Source: Candidatus Pygmaiobacter gallistercoris (lineage in GTDB: Bacteria > Bacillota > Clostridia > Oscillospirales > Ruminococcaceae). Taken from it: 20,514 bases of DNA. The translations under genes were made by a program, and so were the position numbers. The DNA lies in contig DXIA01000144.1 of the NCBI GenBank assembly GCA_019113125.1, positions 1-20,514 on the forward strand, read 5' to 3'. Positions 1 to 7,432 of the stretch are shown one piece after another. The first letter of the stretch is position 1; each line of letters starts with the position of its first letter. Under the pieces are notes generated by a model. It was not told the origin of the DNA, did no database searches, and saw only the letters and a program-made list of their open reading frames with translations.

Positions 1-58
1 AAAAAAGCACTTTAAGAACCGACAGAATAATTTTAGAAGTTTTGATAATTTTTTCCAT
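1..58 (-). CDS. 5' end of an unknown gene, cut by the window edge
   Basis: A minus-strand frame opens with ATG at 58 and runs off the left edge after 19 codons (MEKIIKTSKIILSVLKVLF). It is preceded by a strong ribosome binding site, AGGAGG (67-72), eight bases before the ATG, and by a near-consensus promoter (89-117). Two lysines followed by a hydrophobic run could be the start of a signal peptide or membrane helix, but too little is visible to name a product. The start is well supported; the function is unknown. It is divergent from the hemolysin III gene. Confidence 0.6.
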   Translation of the reverse strand, partial: MEKIIKTSKIILSVLKVLF

Positions 59-88
59 GTATGATCCCTCCTGTGCTGATTTGTCTAT

Positions 89-117
89 ATCATACATTAG
101 AAAAATATGTTTGTCAA
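89..117 (-). promoter_or_regulatory. Sigma-A-type promoter for the left-edge gene
   Basis: Read on the minus strand, TTGACA (112-117) is a perfect -35 box, followed by a 17-base spacer and TATGAT (89-94), a 5/6 match to the -10 consensus. It lies about 30 bases upstream of the ATG at 58, leaving a very short leader. This is the best promoter match seen in the window. Confidence 0.75.
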
Positions 118-284
118 CTATTTTTTAATGATATTCGTTAAAAATTAGTTGAAATGCATTAATAATAAGTTTGCTTATTTGTCATTTGCACCGCAGCGTG
201 CCGCTGCCGGCGCAATCATATCATCAGCTGTGAGATTCTGCGTTTTCCATCAGATTTCTTCATGAAAAAATAACGATTTGCTGA
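118..284. other. AT-rich divergent intergenic region
   Basis: No gene is supported here. It contains a perfect inverted repeat, AATAAG-4-CTTATT (164-179), upstream of the minus-strand promoter, and a GC-rich hairpin (191-210, arms GCAGCG and CGCTGC around a 3-base loop) that stands out in otherwise AT-rich DNA. Neither is followed by a T-run, so they do not look like terminators. The AT-rich repeat could be a protein-binding site; that is conjecture. Confidence 0.4.
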
Positions 285-311
285 TTGAAACTTTTTTCTA
301 AATGGTATAAT
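285..311 (+). promoter_or_regulatory. Extended -10 promoter for the hemolysin III-family gene
   Basis: TGGTATAAT (303-311) is an extended -10 element with a perfect TATAAT hexamer. A TTGAAA (285-290) lies upstream with a short 15-base spacer, which an extended -10 can tolerate. A second TATAAT overlaps at 311-316. The gene starts at 352 after AGGAG (341-345). Confidence 0.65.
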
Positions 312-351
312 ATAATATTAATAATTATATTTTGTAGTTAGGAGAATCAGT

Positions 352-1011
352 ATGAGTGAATTATTTCGTTCGGCGCAGGATCCCATCAGCAGCGAGAGCC
401 ACGCATTCGGCGCGTTTCTCTCCTTGGTTGGTGGTTTTCTGCTGATTCTGCGGGGTTTCGAGGTCGGCGCCTCGGTTTGTGATCTCGCGGGCTCTTTTCT
501 GTTTGTTCTCTCGCTGATCGCGCTGTATGCGGCCAGTGCGATCTATCACTACTACCCCGGCACCGCCGCAAGCGGCGGCATCAAGCGACGGCTGCGCAAG
601 CTGGACCACAGCATGATCTATCTGCTCATCGCCGGCAGCTACACCCCGTTTTCGCTGAAATTTCTGCCGGCTGAGAAAGGGATGCGATTCTGCGGCATTC
701 TCTGGCTGATCGCTCTGTTCGGAATTCTGCTCAAGCTGCTCTGGATCAATGCGCCGCGGATGCTGACCTCGCTGCTCTATCTCTGCATGGGCTGGGCTAT
801 TCTCTTTGTCATCGACGATTTTGCCAGCTGCGGGCCGCTCTGTCTTGGGCTGGTCGCGCTGGGCGGTATCTTTTACACCGTCGGCGCGGTCATCTATGCG
901 CTCAAACGGCCGAATTTCTCCTCTCGGTTCGGGTTCCATGAGCTGTTTCACCTGTTCATTCTGGCCGGCAGTATCACCCATTACCTCGCGGTGTTCTTCT
1001 TTGTGCTGTAA
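352..1011 (+). CDS. hlyIII: Hemolysin III / PAQR-family membrane protein
   Basis: The 219-residue protein is almost entirely hydrophobic, with about seven predicted membrane helices, matching the bacterial hemolysin III (YqfA-like) branch of the PAQR family. Family landmarks are visible: SAIYH with His66 in an early helix, LDHSMIYLLIAGSYTPF (84-100) with Asp85/His86, and the C-terminal GFHELFHLFILAGS (194-207) followed by THY, giving His196, His200 and His210. In PAQR proteins such histidines bind a buried metal ion. The bacterial members are thought to affect membrane or lipid homeostasis; the hemolysin name is historical and does not establish toxin activity. ATG at 352 follows AGGAG by seven bases. 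It is the only complete plus-strand gene, has its own promoter, and converges on rplQ across a shared terminator. Confidence 0.9.
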   Translation: MSELFRSAQDPISSESHAFGAFLSLVGGFLLILRGFEVGASVCDLAGSFLFVLSLIALYAASAIYHYYPGTAASGGIKRRLRKLDHSMIYLLIAGSYTPFSLKFLPAEKGMRFCGILWLIALFGILLKLLWINAPRMLTSLLYLCMGWAILFVIDDFASCGPLCLGLVALGGIFYTVGAVIYALKRPNFSSRFGFHELFHLFILAGSITHYLAVFFFVL

Positions 1012-1038
1012 TCTTTCTTTGCGATCCGGCCAATAAAT

Positions 1039-1095
1039 AAAAAAGATTCCCGTCCAGATCCGGCGCTGTGCCGGGTATGGACGGGAATCTTTTTA
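1039..1095. terminator. Bidirectional intrinsic terminator between hlyIII and rplQ
   Basis: A 12-bp perfect stem (1045-1056 with 1078-1089, GATTCCCGTCCA and its complement) is flanked by A-runs on the left and T-runs on the right, so a T-tract follows the stem on either strand. A second small hairpin, CCGGC-GCTGT-GCCGG (60-74 plus 1000), is nested in the loop. It sits in the 107-base gap between the convergent hlyIII and rplQ stops and marks the end of the ribosomal operon. Confidence 0.92.
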
Positions 1096-1118
1096 TTGAT
1101 CGGTTATCTGCAGGTCAA

Positions 1119-1460
1119 TCAGACCAGCTCGATGACGGCCATCTCGGCCGCGTCGCCGCGACGGGCGCCGATCCGGATGATGCGGGTGTAGCCGCCGCTG
1201 CGGTCGGCATACTTCGGGCCGATCTCATCGATCAGCTTCTTGGCAACATCCTCTTTGGTGATGAACGAATAGATCTGACGCTTCGTGTGCAGGGAGTCCT
1301 GCTTGCCGAGGGTAATCATCTTCTCGGCCACGGCGCGGACCTCTTTGGCTCGGGTGACGGTGGTCTCGATCTTGCCTTTTTCAAAAAGGTAGGTGACCAT
1401 CGCTCTGAGCATCGCCCTGCGGCTATCGCTGGTTCTGCCAAGCTTTCTGGTACCGGGCAT
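1119..1460 (-). CDS. rplQ: Large ribosomal subunit protein bL17
   Basis: The 113-residue product begins [18 protein letters not shown], the standard L17 N-terminus, and has the usual compact length. L17 binds 23S rRNA near the exit-tunnel side of the 50S subunit. AGGAG precedes the ATG by nine bases. It is the last gene of the cluster; the stop is followed directly by the bidirectional terminator. In many Clostridia ECF-transporter genes, truA, rplM and rpsI follow rplQ, but none are present here. The gap to rpoA (76 bases) is wide for this operon and contains a hairpin. Confidence 0.97.
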   Translation of the reverse strand: MPGTRKLGRTSDSRRAMLRAMVTYLFEKGKIETTVTRAKEVRAVAEKMITLGKQDSLHTKRQIYSFITKEDVAKKLIDEIGPKYADRSGGYTRIIRIGARRGDAAEMAVIELV

Positions 1461-1494
1461 CCCAATTCACTCCTTTTCAGTAATCGGGAAACGG

Positions 1495-1511
1495 GGGCGG
1501 ACACACCGCCC
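1495..1511 (-). other. Hairpin in the rpoA-rplQ gap
   Basis: On the transcribed strand GGGCGG-TGTGT-CCGCCC forms a perfect 6-bp, five-base-loop hairpin between the rpoA stop and the rplQ ribosome binding site. There is no T-run after it, so it is more likely an mRNA stability, processing or pausing element than a terminator. Confidence 0.45.
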
Positions 1512-1536
1512 GCTGCGCTCCCCTCTGTTGTGTTTT

Positions 1537-2490
1537 TTACTCGTCGTCCTTACTCAGCTTGAAACCGAGAGATTCCAGTTTGGAGATGACTTCCTCCAAG
1601 CTCTTGCGGCCCAGATTGCGGACCTTCATCATCTCGTCCTCACTCTTGTTGATGAGGTCTCCAACCGTATTGATGCCCGCACGCTTGAGGCAGTTGAAGG
1701 AGCGCACCGACAGATCCAGCTCCTCGATGGTCATATCGAGGACCTTCTCCTTGCCCTTGTCATCCTTCTCGACCATGATGTCGACATCCTGGGTCTCCTC
1801 CGAGAGATTCGCGAAGAGATTCAGATGCTCGGTCAGGATCCGGGCGGCGAGGCCAACCCCTTCCTTCGCGTTGATGATGCCGTCGGTCCAGACCTCCAGC
1901 GTCAGCTTGTCATAGTCGGTAATCTGCCCGACACGGGTATTCTCAACCGTGTAGTTGACCTTGAGTACCGGGGTGTAGATGCTGTCCACCGCGATGGCGC
2001 CGAGCGTTGCAAACTCGGGGTTCTGCTTGTTGCGGTCGGCGGGCACATAGCCGCGGCCCTTGTCGAAGGTCAGCTCCATTACCAGCTTTGCGCCCTCGTC
2101 GAGGGTTGCAATGTGCCAGTCGGGGTTGAGGATCTCGATCTCAGCATCCTGCTGGATGCTGCCGGCAGTGACCTCTCCCTCACCGTTCGCCTCGATGCGA
2201 ACGGTCTTGGGGCCATCGGAAAAGAGCTTTGCGCGGACGCCCTTGAGGTTCAGGACAATCTCGGTGACGTCCTCCTTCACGCCCTCCACGGTGGAGAACT
2301 CATGCACCACACCGTCAATCTTGACCGAGGTGATGGCAACACCGGGCAGGGAGGAGAGCAGCACGCGGCGCAGGCTGTTGCCCAGCGTCGTGCCGAATCC
2401 ACGCTCGAGAGGCTCTACAACGAATTTGCCATAACGGCCATCCGCGCTGAGGGTAGCTGTATCAATCTTCGGCCTTTCGATCTCAATCAT
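1537..2490 (-). CDS. rpoA: DNA-directed RNA polymerase subunit alpha
   Basis: The 317-residue protein has both alpha domains. The N-terminal dimerisation and assembly domain occupies about residues 1-230 and carries the signature [17 protein letters not shown] (31-47). An acidic, Lys-rich linker (about 231-250) leads to the C-terminal domain (about 251-310), whose [12 protein letters not shown] (262-273) holds Arg263 and Asn266, equivalent to the E. coli Arg265/Asn268 that contact UP-element DNA. The length is normal for Gram-positives. AGGAGG lies ten bases before the ATG. Placement between rpsD and rplQ is the classic alpha operon order. The 74-base gap before it contains a strong hairpin, which may set alpha expression apart from the ribosomal proteins. 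Confidence 0.99.
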   Translation of the reverse strand: MIEIERPKIDTATLSADGRYGKFVVEPLERGFGTTLGNSLRRVLLSSLPGVAITSVKIDGVVHEFSTVEGVKEDVTEIVLNLKGVRAKLFSDGPKTVRIEANGEGEVTAGSIQQDAEIEILNPDWHIATLDEGAKLVMELTFDKGRGYVPADRNKQNPEFATLGAIAVDSIYTPVLKVNYTVENTRVGQITDYDKLTLEVWTDGIINAKEGVGLAARILTEHLNLFANLSEETQDVDIMVEKDDKGKEKVLDMTIEELDLSVRSFNCLKRAGINTVGDLINKSEDEMMKVRNLGRKSLEEVISKLESLGFKLSKDDE

Positions 2491-2512
2491 TCAAAAAAAC
2501 CCTCCTTGTAAA

Positions 2513-2531
2513 GCAAAGGCAGAGCCTTTGC
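2513..2531 (-). other. Strong hairpin in the rpsD-rpoA gap
   Basis: On the transcribed strand GCAAAGGC-TCT-GCCTTTGC gives a perfect 8-bp stem with a three-base loop, ending about eight bases before the rpoA AGGAGG. Only a weak CTTTA follows, so complete termination is unlikely. Partial attenuation, RNase processing or a translational pause are possible. Confidence 0.55.
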
Positions 2532-2564
2532 CATAGATTCGCATTCCCTATGCTACTGTTCGGG

Positions 2565-3167
2565 TTATTTGGAGTAAAGCTCAACGATGAGATGCTCAGA
2601 CACATCATAGTCGATATCACTGCGCTCGGGCAGACGCTCCACGGTTCCCTTCAGCTCGTTCGCGTCACGCTTGAGCCAGGCGGGGACCAGAACCATCGGC
2701 GCGTCGGCGCCGGTGAGCTTCGAGAACTTGACCGAGGAACGGCTCTTCTCGCAGACCGCGATCACATCGCCGGCCTTGACGCGATAAGAAGGAATGTTGA
2801 CCTTCTTGCCGTTGACGGTGAAATGAGAGTGGGTGACCAGCTGACGAGCGTCACGCCGGGTGGAAGAGAATCCCAGACGGAAGACCACGTTGTCCAGACG
2901 GGTCTCAAGCATCCGCAGCAGGTTCTCACCGGTGATACCGGGCTGTTTCTCCGCCAGCTCAAAGTAGTGATGGAACTGCTTCTCGAGCATGCCGTAGATG
3001 AACTTGACCTTCTGTTTCTCCTTGAGCTGGATGGCGTACTCGGACTGCTTCTTGCGCATGCCGTTGCCATCGTTGCGCTTGGTGGTCTTCTTGGCGTAAC
3101 CCATCACTGCAGGAGAGATGCCCAGCGCCTTGCAGCGCTTGGCAATGGGCTGCATATTCTTTGCCAT
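2565..3167 (-). CDS. rpsD: Small ribosomal subunit protein uS4
   Basis: The 200-residue product is a primary 16S rRNA-binding protein that nucleates 30S assembly. The helical N-terminal part lacks the zinc-binding Cys cluster (Cys12 is the only cysteine there), so this is the zinc-free form common in Firmicutes. The S4 RNA-binding domain spans about residues 91-155 ([20 protein letters not shown] onward). The ribosome binding site is a strong AGGAGG. In B. subtilis rpsD is a separate self-regulated gene; here it lies inside the alpha operon between rpsK and rpoA, as in E. coli and Clostridia. Confidence 0.98.
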   Translation of the reverse strand: MAKNMQPIAKRCKALGISPAVMGYAKKTTKRNDGNGMRKKQSEYAIQLKEKQKVKFIYGMLEKQFHHYFELAEKQPGITGENLLRMLETRLDNVVFRLGFSSTRRDARQLVTHSHFTVNGKKVNIPSYRVKAGDVIAVCEKSRSSVKFSKLTGADAPMVLVPAWLKRDANELKGTVERLPERSDIDYDVSEHLIVELYSK

Positions 3168-3187
3168 AATTCAAACTCCTCCTTGCA

Positions 3188-3592
3188 TCAGACACGACGC
3201 CGCTTCGGGGGGCGGCAGCCGTTGTGGGGAATGGGGGTGACGTCCTTGATCATGGTGACCTCCAGGCCGGCAGCCTGCAGGGCACGGATCGCGGCCTCAC
3301 GGCCCTGGCCGGGTCCCTTGACAAAGACCTCGACCGTCTTCAGGCCGTGCTCCATCGCGGCCTTCGCCGCGGTCTCCGCAGCCATCTGAGCCGCGAACGG
3401 AGTGCTCTTTCTCGAACCGCGGAAGCCGAGGCCACCGGTGCTGGACCAGGAAATCGCATTGCCCTGCACATCGGTGATGGTCACAATGGTGTTGTTGAAC
3501 GTGCTCTGAATGTGTGCCTGTCCGCGGTCGATATTTTTGCGTTCGCGCTTCCGGCGCACTGCAGTCTTCTTTGCAGCTGCTTTCGTTGCCAT
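3188..3592 (-). CDS. rpsK: Small ribosomal subunit protein uS11
   Basis: The 134-residue protein has a short Lys/Ala-rich basic N-terminus, the core beginning at [18 protein letters not shown], and the family's conserved basic end [17 protein letters not shown]11 sits on the 30S platform next to the mRNA exit channel. Length and motifs are typical. It lies 17 bases after rpsM and 20 before rpsD. Confidence 0.98.
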   Translation of the reverse strand: MATKAAAKKTAVRRKRERKNIDRGQAHIQSTFNNTIVTITDVQGNAISWSSTGGLGFRGSRKSTPFAAQMAAETAAKAAMEHGLKTVEVFVKGPGQGREAAIRALQAAGLEVTMIKDVTPIPHNGCRPPKRRRV

Positions 3593-3609
3593 AACCTATA
3601 CCTCCTTGG

Positions 3610-3978
3610 TTACTTCTTCTTGTTAGCGACCGTGCGCTTCGGGCCCTTGCGGGTACGGGCGTTGGTCTTGCTGCGCTGGCCGCGGACAGGCAGACCCTTG
3701 CGATGACGGATGCCACGATAGCAGCCGATCTCGGTCAGACGCTTGATATCCAGCGCAACATTGCGGCGAAGGTCGCCCTCGACGGTCATGTTCTTGTCGA
3801 TATAGTCACGGATCAGGTTCTCCTCATCCGGGGTGAGATCCTTCACACGGGTATCGGGATTGATCCCGGTGGCCTCGAGAATCTCCTTGGCCGCGCTGCG
3901 GCCAATGCCGTAGATATAGGTCAGGCCGATCTCGACTCGCTTCTCTCTGGGCAGGTCAACTCCGGCAATACGTGCCAT
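3610..3978 (-). CDS. rpsM: Small ribosomal subunit protein uS13
   Basis: The 122-residue protein starts [21 protein letters not shown] and ends in the conserved [20 protein letters not shown] segment followed by a Lys-rich tail that reaches toward the P-site tRNA. S13 sits in the 30S head and forms intersubunit bridges. It contains the family helix-two-turn-helix. It is the first gene of the classic alpha operon. The gap from rpmJ is only 34 bases, too small for the S4-binding pseudoknot leader known from E. coli, so that mode of regulation is not evident here. Confidence 0.98.
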   Translation of the reverse strand: MARIAGVDLPREKRVEIGLTYIYGIGRSAAKEILEATGINPDTRVKDLTPDEENLIRDYIDKNMTVEGDLRRNVALDIKRLTEIGCYRGIRHRKGLPVRGQRSKTNARTRKGPKRTVANKKK

Positions 3979-4012
3979 AATTCCCTTGCACCTCCTATTC
4001 TTTTCTTGCGTC

Positions 4013-4126
4013 TTAGCCCTGACGCTGTTTGTGTTTCGGATTCGAGCAGATCACCATGACGCGACCCTTGCGCTTGATGACCTTGCATTTTTCGCACATA
4101 GGCTTAACGGAAGGCTTTACCTTCAT
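4013..4126 (-). CDS. rpmJ: Large ribosomal subunit protein bL36 (zinc-binding form)
   Basis: A 37-codon gene reads [20 protein letters not shown] and continues to [11 protein letters not shown] then TAA. Cys11, Cys14, Cys27 and His32 form the zinc-ribbon ligand set of the C+ L36 type. L36 stabilises 23S rRNA in the 50S subunit. AGGAGG is present before the ATG. The position between infA and rpsM is the conserved one. The C+ form is one that many bacteria back up with a zinc-independent paralogue elsewhere; none is visible here. Confidence 0.97.
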   Translation of the reverse strand: MKVKPSVKPMCEKCKVIKRKGRVMVICSNPKHKQRQG

Positions 4127-4150
4127 TGTAATACCTCCTTAAACTCGCTC

Positions 4151-4369
4151 TTATTTCGAGCGCCAAGTGATGCGGCCCTTGGACAGATCATAGGGCGACA
4201 TCTCCAATGTTACCTTATCGCCGGGCAAAATCCGGATGAAGTTCATCCGCAGCTTGCCGGAGATATGAGCCAATAAGCGGTGACCGTTGGCAAGTTCCAC
4301 CAGAAACATTGCGTTCGGCAAGGCCTCTACCACAGTCCCCTCGACCTCGATGACATCATCTTTGGACAA
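4151..4369 (-). CDS. infA: Translation initiation factor IF-1
   Basis: The 72-residue protein is an OB-fold factor with the family hallmarks [19 protein letters not shown] and [17 protein letters not shown]-1 occupies the 30S A site and acts with IF-2 and IF-3 in start-codon selection. The first codon is TTG, not ATG: the reading begins (TTG)[10 protein letters not shown] exactly where homologues start [11 protein letters not shown], and AAGGGGG lies eight bases upstream. No ATG nearby in frame would give the family N-terminus. It sits 13 bases after the KOW-domain gene. Confidence 0.97.
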   Translation of the reverse strand: MSKDDVIEVEGTVVEALPNAMFLVELANGHRLLAHISGKLRMNFIRILPGDKVTLEMSPYDLSKGRITWRSK

Positions 4370-4382
4370 AGTGTTTTCCCCC

Positions 4383-4637
4383 TTAAATCCCCTGCGCCGC
4401 CGGGAAAGCCGCGGCGATCGCAGCGCTGAGCAGTTTGTCGGACCCGAGCTGTTCCTCGCCGATCACCCTGCGGGTGGGCGCGAGGTGCGCGGGGTTCTTT
4501 GCCTTGGGCGCCGAGAGCGGTCTGCGGCGGCCATCGGCCACCAATATCCGGTTGCCCGCATCAGCGACAACCGCGAGATACAGACCCTTGTCTCTGCCCG
4601 CTGTGGAACGGACGATCCGGCCCCGTTCAAAGTCCAT
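4383..4637 (-). CDS. KOW-domain RNA-binding protein
   Basis: The 84-residue protein begins with a KOW-like element (about residues 4-30, [20 protein letters not shown]) resembling the RNA-binding motif of L24, L14e and NusG. The middle has a basic patch ([20 protein letters not shown]) and the C-terminal quarter is Ala-rich. Small KOW proteins of this kind recur between map and infA in Clostridia and are usually annotated as L14E/L6E/L27E-like; their function is not established. AGGAGG lies six bases before ATG 4637. The location in a ribosomal operon suggests a role on the ribosome or in rRNA handling, which is inference. Confidence 0.85.
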   Translation of the reverse strand: MDFERGRIVRSTAGRDKGLYLAVVADAGNRILVADGRRRPLSAPKAKNPAHLAPTRRVIGEEQLGSDKLLSAAIAAAFPAAQGI

Positions 4638-4647
4638 ACCGTTCCTC

Positions 4648-5400
4648 CTATTCCGGATCGGTCAGAATGACCGGTCCGTTGGCGGTGATTACAATGGACT
4701 TTTCATAATGGGCGCTCAGAGATCCGTCCTTTGTCTTGACCGTCCAGCCGTCCGGCAGCTGCCGGATGGCCACACCACCGGCGTTGACCATCGGTTCGAT
4801 GGCCAGCGTCATGCCGGGCACCAACCGGGCGCCGCGGCCGGGGTGGCCGTAGTTCGGGACCTCGGGATCCTCGTGCAGCTCTCTGCCGAGACCGTGCCCG
4901 ACATACTCCCGCACAACCGAGAACCCGTTTGCCTCCACATACTGCTGGATCGCGTGGGAGATATCCCCGATCCGGTTGCCGACCACCGCGACCTTGAGTC
5001 CCTCATAGAAACTCTGCCGGGTGACCTCGATCAGCCGCAGCGCCTCGGGAGAGGCGGTGCCGGCCACGAAGGTCCCTGCGTTGTCGCCGTGCCAGCCCTT
5101 GTAGAGCGCGCCGGTGTCGATGCTCACGATATCCCCTTCATGAACCACCTCTGCGGTGGAGGGGATGCCATGGATCACCGTGTCGTTAACCGAGATGCAG
5201 GCCGAGGCCGGAAAGCCATACAGGCCCAGAAAATTCGGCTGCGCGCCCTGACTGATGATATAGTCGTGGATCACCTTGTTGATGTGAGCGGTGGTGACGC
5301 CGGGGCGAACCGCCTCTCCGCCGAGCTGCAGCGCCCGGGCGGAGATCCGGCCGGCCTGCCGCATCAGCGCGATCTCCTTAGAATTCTTGAGTGAGATCAA
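4648..5400 (-). CDS. map: Methionine aminopeptidase, type I
   Basis: The 250-residue cytosolic enzyme removes the initiator methionine from nascent proteins. The full type I set of catalytic and metal residues is present: His77 (VIHGIP), Asp95 (SIDTG), Asp106 (HGDNAGTF), His169 (GHGLG), Glu202 (AIEPMVNAG) and Glu233. There is no N-terminal zinc-finger extension. The start is TTG at 5400: it gives the family N-terminus MISLKNSKEI, sits three bases after the adk stop, and has GGAGG eight bases upstream within the end of adk. Coupling to adk translation is therefore likely. Confidence 0.98.
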   Translation of the reverse strand: MISLKNSKEIALMRQAGRISARALQLGGEAVRPGVTTAHINKVIHDYIISQGAQPNFLGLYGFPASACISVNDTVIHGIPSTAEVVHEGDIVSIDTGALYKGWHGDNAGTFVAGTASPEALRLIEVTRQSFYEGLKVAVVGNRIGDISHAIQQYVEANGFSVVREYVGHGLGRELHEDPEVPNYGHPGRGARLVPGMTLAIEPMVNAGGVAIRQLPDGWTVKTKDGSLSAHYEKSIVITANGPVILTDPE

Positions 5401-5403
5401 CTT

Positions 5404-6036
5404 TTACGCCTCCAGTGCCTTGAAGACAAGAGCGGTTGTATCCGCTACCTGCTCCTGGCCTTCCACGACAACCAGCTTACCGCGGGCCGCGTAGAAGTCC
5501 TTCAGGGGTTCCGTCTGCTCGTGGTAAACCGCGAGCCTCTCAAGCACGGTGGAGGGTTCATCGTCCTTGCGGACAATCAGCTCGCCGCCGCAGCGGTCGC
5601 ACTTGGTGGGATCCGCCGAGGGTTTGTAGACAGTGTGATAACTCGCGCCACAGGAAGCGCAGACCCGGCGTCCCGAAAGCCGCTTGACGATCTCATCGTC
5701 CGGCACCTCAATGTCGACAACCTTGTCGATCTCGATGCCGGCCTTCTCGATCGCCTCAGCCTGAACAACGGTGCGGGGCACCCCGTCCAGGATAAAGCCG
5801 CGGGCACAATCGGGCTCTGCGAGCCGCTCCTTGATGATGCTGATGATGACCTCATCCGGCACCAGCTTACCGCTGTCGATGAAGGCCTTGGCCTTCTTGC
5901 CCATCTCGGTGCCGTTCTTGACGGCCTTCCGCAGAATGTTGCCGGTGCTGATGGCGGGGATAGAGAGTTTCTCGCAAATGATTTCCGCCTGAGTGCCTTT
6001 GCCGGCACCGGGCGCGCCCAAAAGAATCAATCTCAT
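5404..6036 (-). CDS. adk: Adenylate kinase
   Basis: The 210-residue enzyme interconverts ATP + AMP with 2 ADP. It has the P-loop GAPGAGKGT (7-15), the AMP-site STGNILR (30-36), and a long LID carrying four zinc ligands, Cys126, Cys129, Cys146 and Cys149, typical of Gram-positive Adk. Two positions differ from E. coli: Asn33 replaces Asp in STGDMLR, and Val86 replaces Phe in the DGFPRT signature (here DGVPRT). The rest of the catalytic arginine set appears intact, so it should be active. It follows secY by 18 bases, the usual Firmicute arrangement. Confidence 0.98.
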   Translation of the reverse strand: MRLILLGAPGAGKGTQAEIICEKLSIPAISTGNILRKAVKNGTEMGKKAKAFIDSGKLVPDEVIISIIKERLAEPDCARGFILDGVPRTVVQAEAIEKAGIEIDKVVDIEVPDDEIVKRLSGRRVCASCGASYHTVYKPSADPTKCDRCGGELIVRKDDEPSTVLERLAVYHEQTEPLKDFYAARGKLVVVEGQEQVADTTALVFKALEA

Positions 6037-6054
6037 GATGTCCCCTCCTGTCTT

Positions 6055-7431
6055 TTATTCCAAAAATCCTTTGTGATGCCGCATCAGCATATAGCTCTCA
6101 AGCTGACGGGCAGTGTCCAGCGCAACACCCACAACGATGAGCAGCGAGGTGCCGCCCAGCTGAATGTTGATGTGGGTGAGGTTGCCGACGATGATCGGAG
6201 TCAGCGCGACGATCACGAGGAAGATCGCGCCGATAAAGGTGATCTTGCCCAAAACCTTGACGATAAAATCAGTCGTGGGTTTACCGGGCCGGATGCCGGG
6301 AATCGCACCGTTGTTCTTGCGAAGATTGTTTGCGATCTCGACCGGATTGTACTGGATTGCAACATAGAAGTAGTTGAACGCGATAATCAGCAGCGCGTAG
6401 ATGATGGCATACGCAAAGCGATTGTAGTTGAACCAGCCCAGGAAGGTGGACCAAAATCCGGTCCCGGTGATGTTGAAGATCGACTTGATCGTGCCGGGAA
6501 TCGAGATCAGCGACGAGGCAAAGATGACCGGCAGAACGCCGCTCATATTCACCTTGATGGGGATGTGGGTGGCCTGACCGCCGTACATCTTGCGGCCGAC
6601 GACCCGCTTGGCATACTGCACCGGAATCCGGCGCTCACCGCTGGTCATGATGATGACGAAGACCACGCTGGCCAGCAGCAGAACCGCAATCAGCAGCAGG
6701 AAGAGGATATAGTACCAGGGATAGGCGAGGTCGCCCTCCGCGGTGAGGTACATCACATCGCTGCCCAGCGCCATGACGGTGAGATCGCCGCCGGCCTTGA
6801 TGCCGTTGATGATGCCGGTGATATAACCGTACAGGGTGGCGGGCATACTGCCCAGCCGGGAGACAATACCGGCAAAGATCAGCAGCGAGATGCCGTTGCC
6901 GATGCCGTTCTTGTCAATCTGCTCGCCCAGCCACATGATCAGCATCGAGCCGGCGGTATAAGCCAGCACGATGACCACGCCGGTGAACCAGGCCTGCCAG
7001 CCGCTGGTGTACTCCAGCGAGCCCTGCCCCTTGAGCAGGAAGTAGTAGGCGATGGAGAGCGCCAGCGCGATGCCCGCGCCGGTGTACCGGGTGATCCGGT
7101 TGATCTTGCGGCGGCCCTCTTCACCCTCCTGCGCCAGCCGCTCGAGGGGCGGAAGTGCCACAGTGAGCAGCTGGATGATGATGGAGGCGTTGATATAGGG
7201 CTGAACCGACAGGGCAAACAGGGTGGCCTGCGAGAAGGCGCCGCCGGTCAGCAGGTTGATGTAGCCCAGCATGCTGCCGGTCTCATTGACCATGCTGCCC
7301 AGCGCGCTGGGATCCAGAAACGGAACCGGCATCGCAACGCCAAGCCGGAAGATCACGATGATGATCAGGGTGTAGATCATCTTCTTGCGAAGATCCGCGA
7401 TCTTCCATGCATTCCTGAGTGTCTTGAACAC
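6055..7431 (-). CDS. secY: Preprotein translocase subunit SecY
   Basis: The 458-residue integral membrane protein forms the protein-conducting channel with SecE and SecG. Ten membrane helices are apparent; signatures include the helix-2/plug region through QPYINASIIIQLLTVALPP (77-95), GIGNGISLLIFAGI (176-189) and ERRIPVQYAKR (266-276). It is about 25 residues longer than B. subtilis SecY, and the extra length lies in the external loop between helices 5 and 6 (about 195-240). The first codon is GTG at 7431, one base after the rplO stop, with GAGGTGA upstream inside rplO; translational coupling is likely. Confidence 0.98.
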   Translation of the reverse strand: MFKTLRNAWKIADLRKKMIYTLIIIVIFRLGVAMPVPFLDPSALGSMVNETGSMLGYINLLTGGAFSQATLFALSVQPYINASIIIQLLTVALPPLERLAQEGEEGRRKINRITRYTGAGIALALSIAYYFLLKGQGSLEYTSGWQAWFTGVVIVLAYTAGSMLIMWLGEQIDKNGIGNGISLLIFAGIVSRLGSMPATLYGYITGIINGIKAGGDLTVMALGSDVMYLTAEGDLAYPWYYILFLLLIAVLLLASVVFVIIMTSGERRIPVQYAKRVVGRKMYGGQATHIPIKVNMSGVLPVIFASSLISIPGTIKSIFNITGTGFWSTFLGWFNYNRFAYAIIYALLIIAFNYFYVAIQYNPVEIANNLRKNNGAIPGIRPGKPTTDFIVKVLGKITFIGAIFLVIVALTPIIVGNLTHINIQLGGTSLLIVVGVALDTARQLESYMLMRHHKGFLE

Positions 7432-7432
7432 T

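Noticed and set aside
94..110. ACAT/ATGT dyad between the -10 and -35 of the left-edge promoter as an operator
   Set aside because: Only four base pairs per arm in AT-rich DNA; expected by chance.
191..210. GC-rich hairpin as a terminator
   Set aside because: No T-run follows on either strand.
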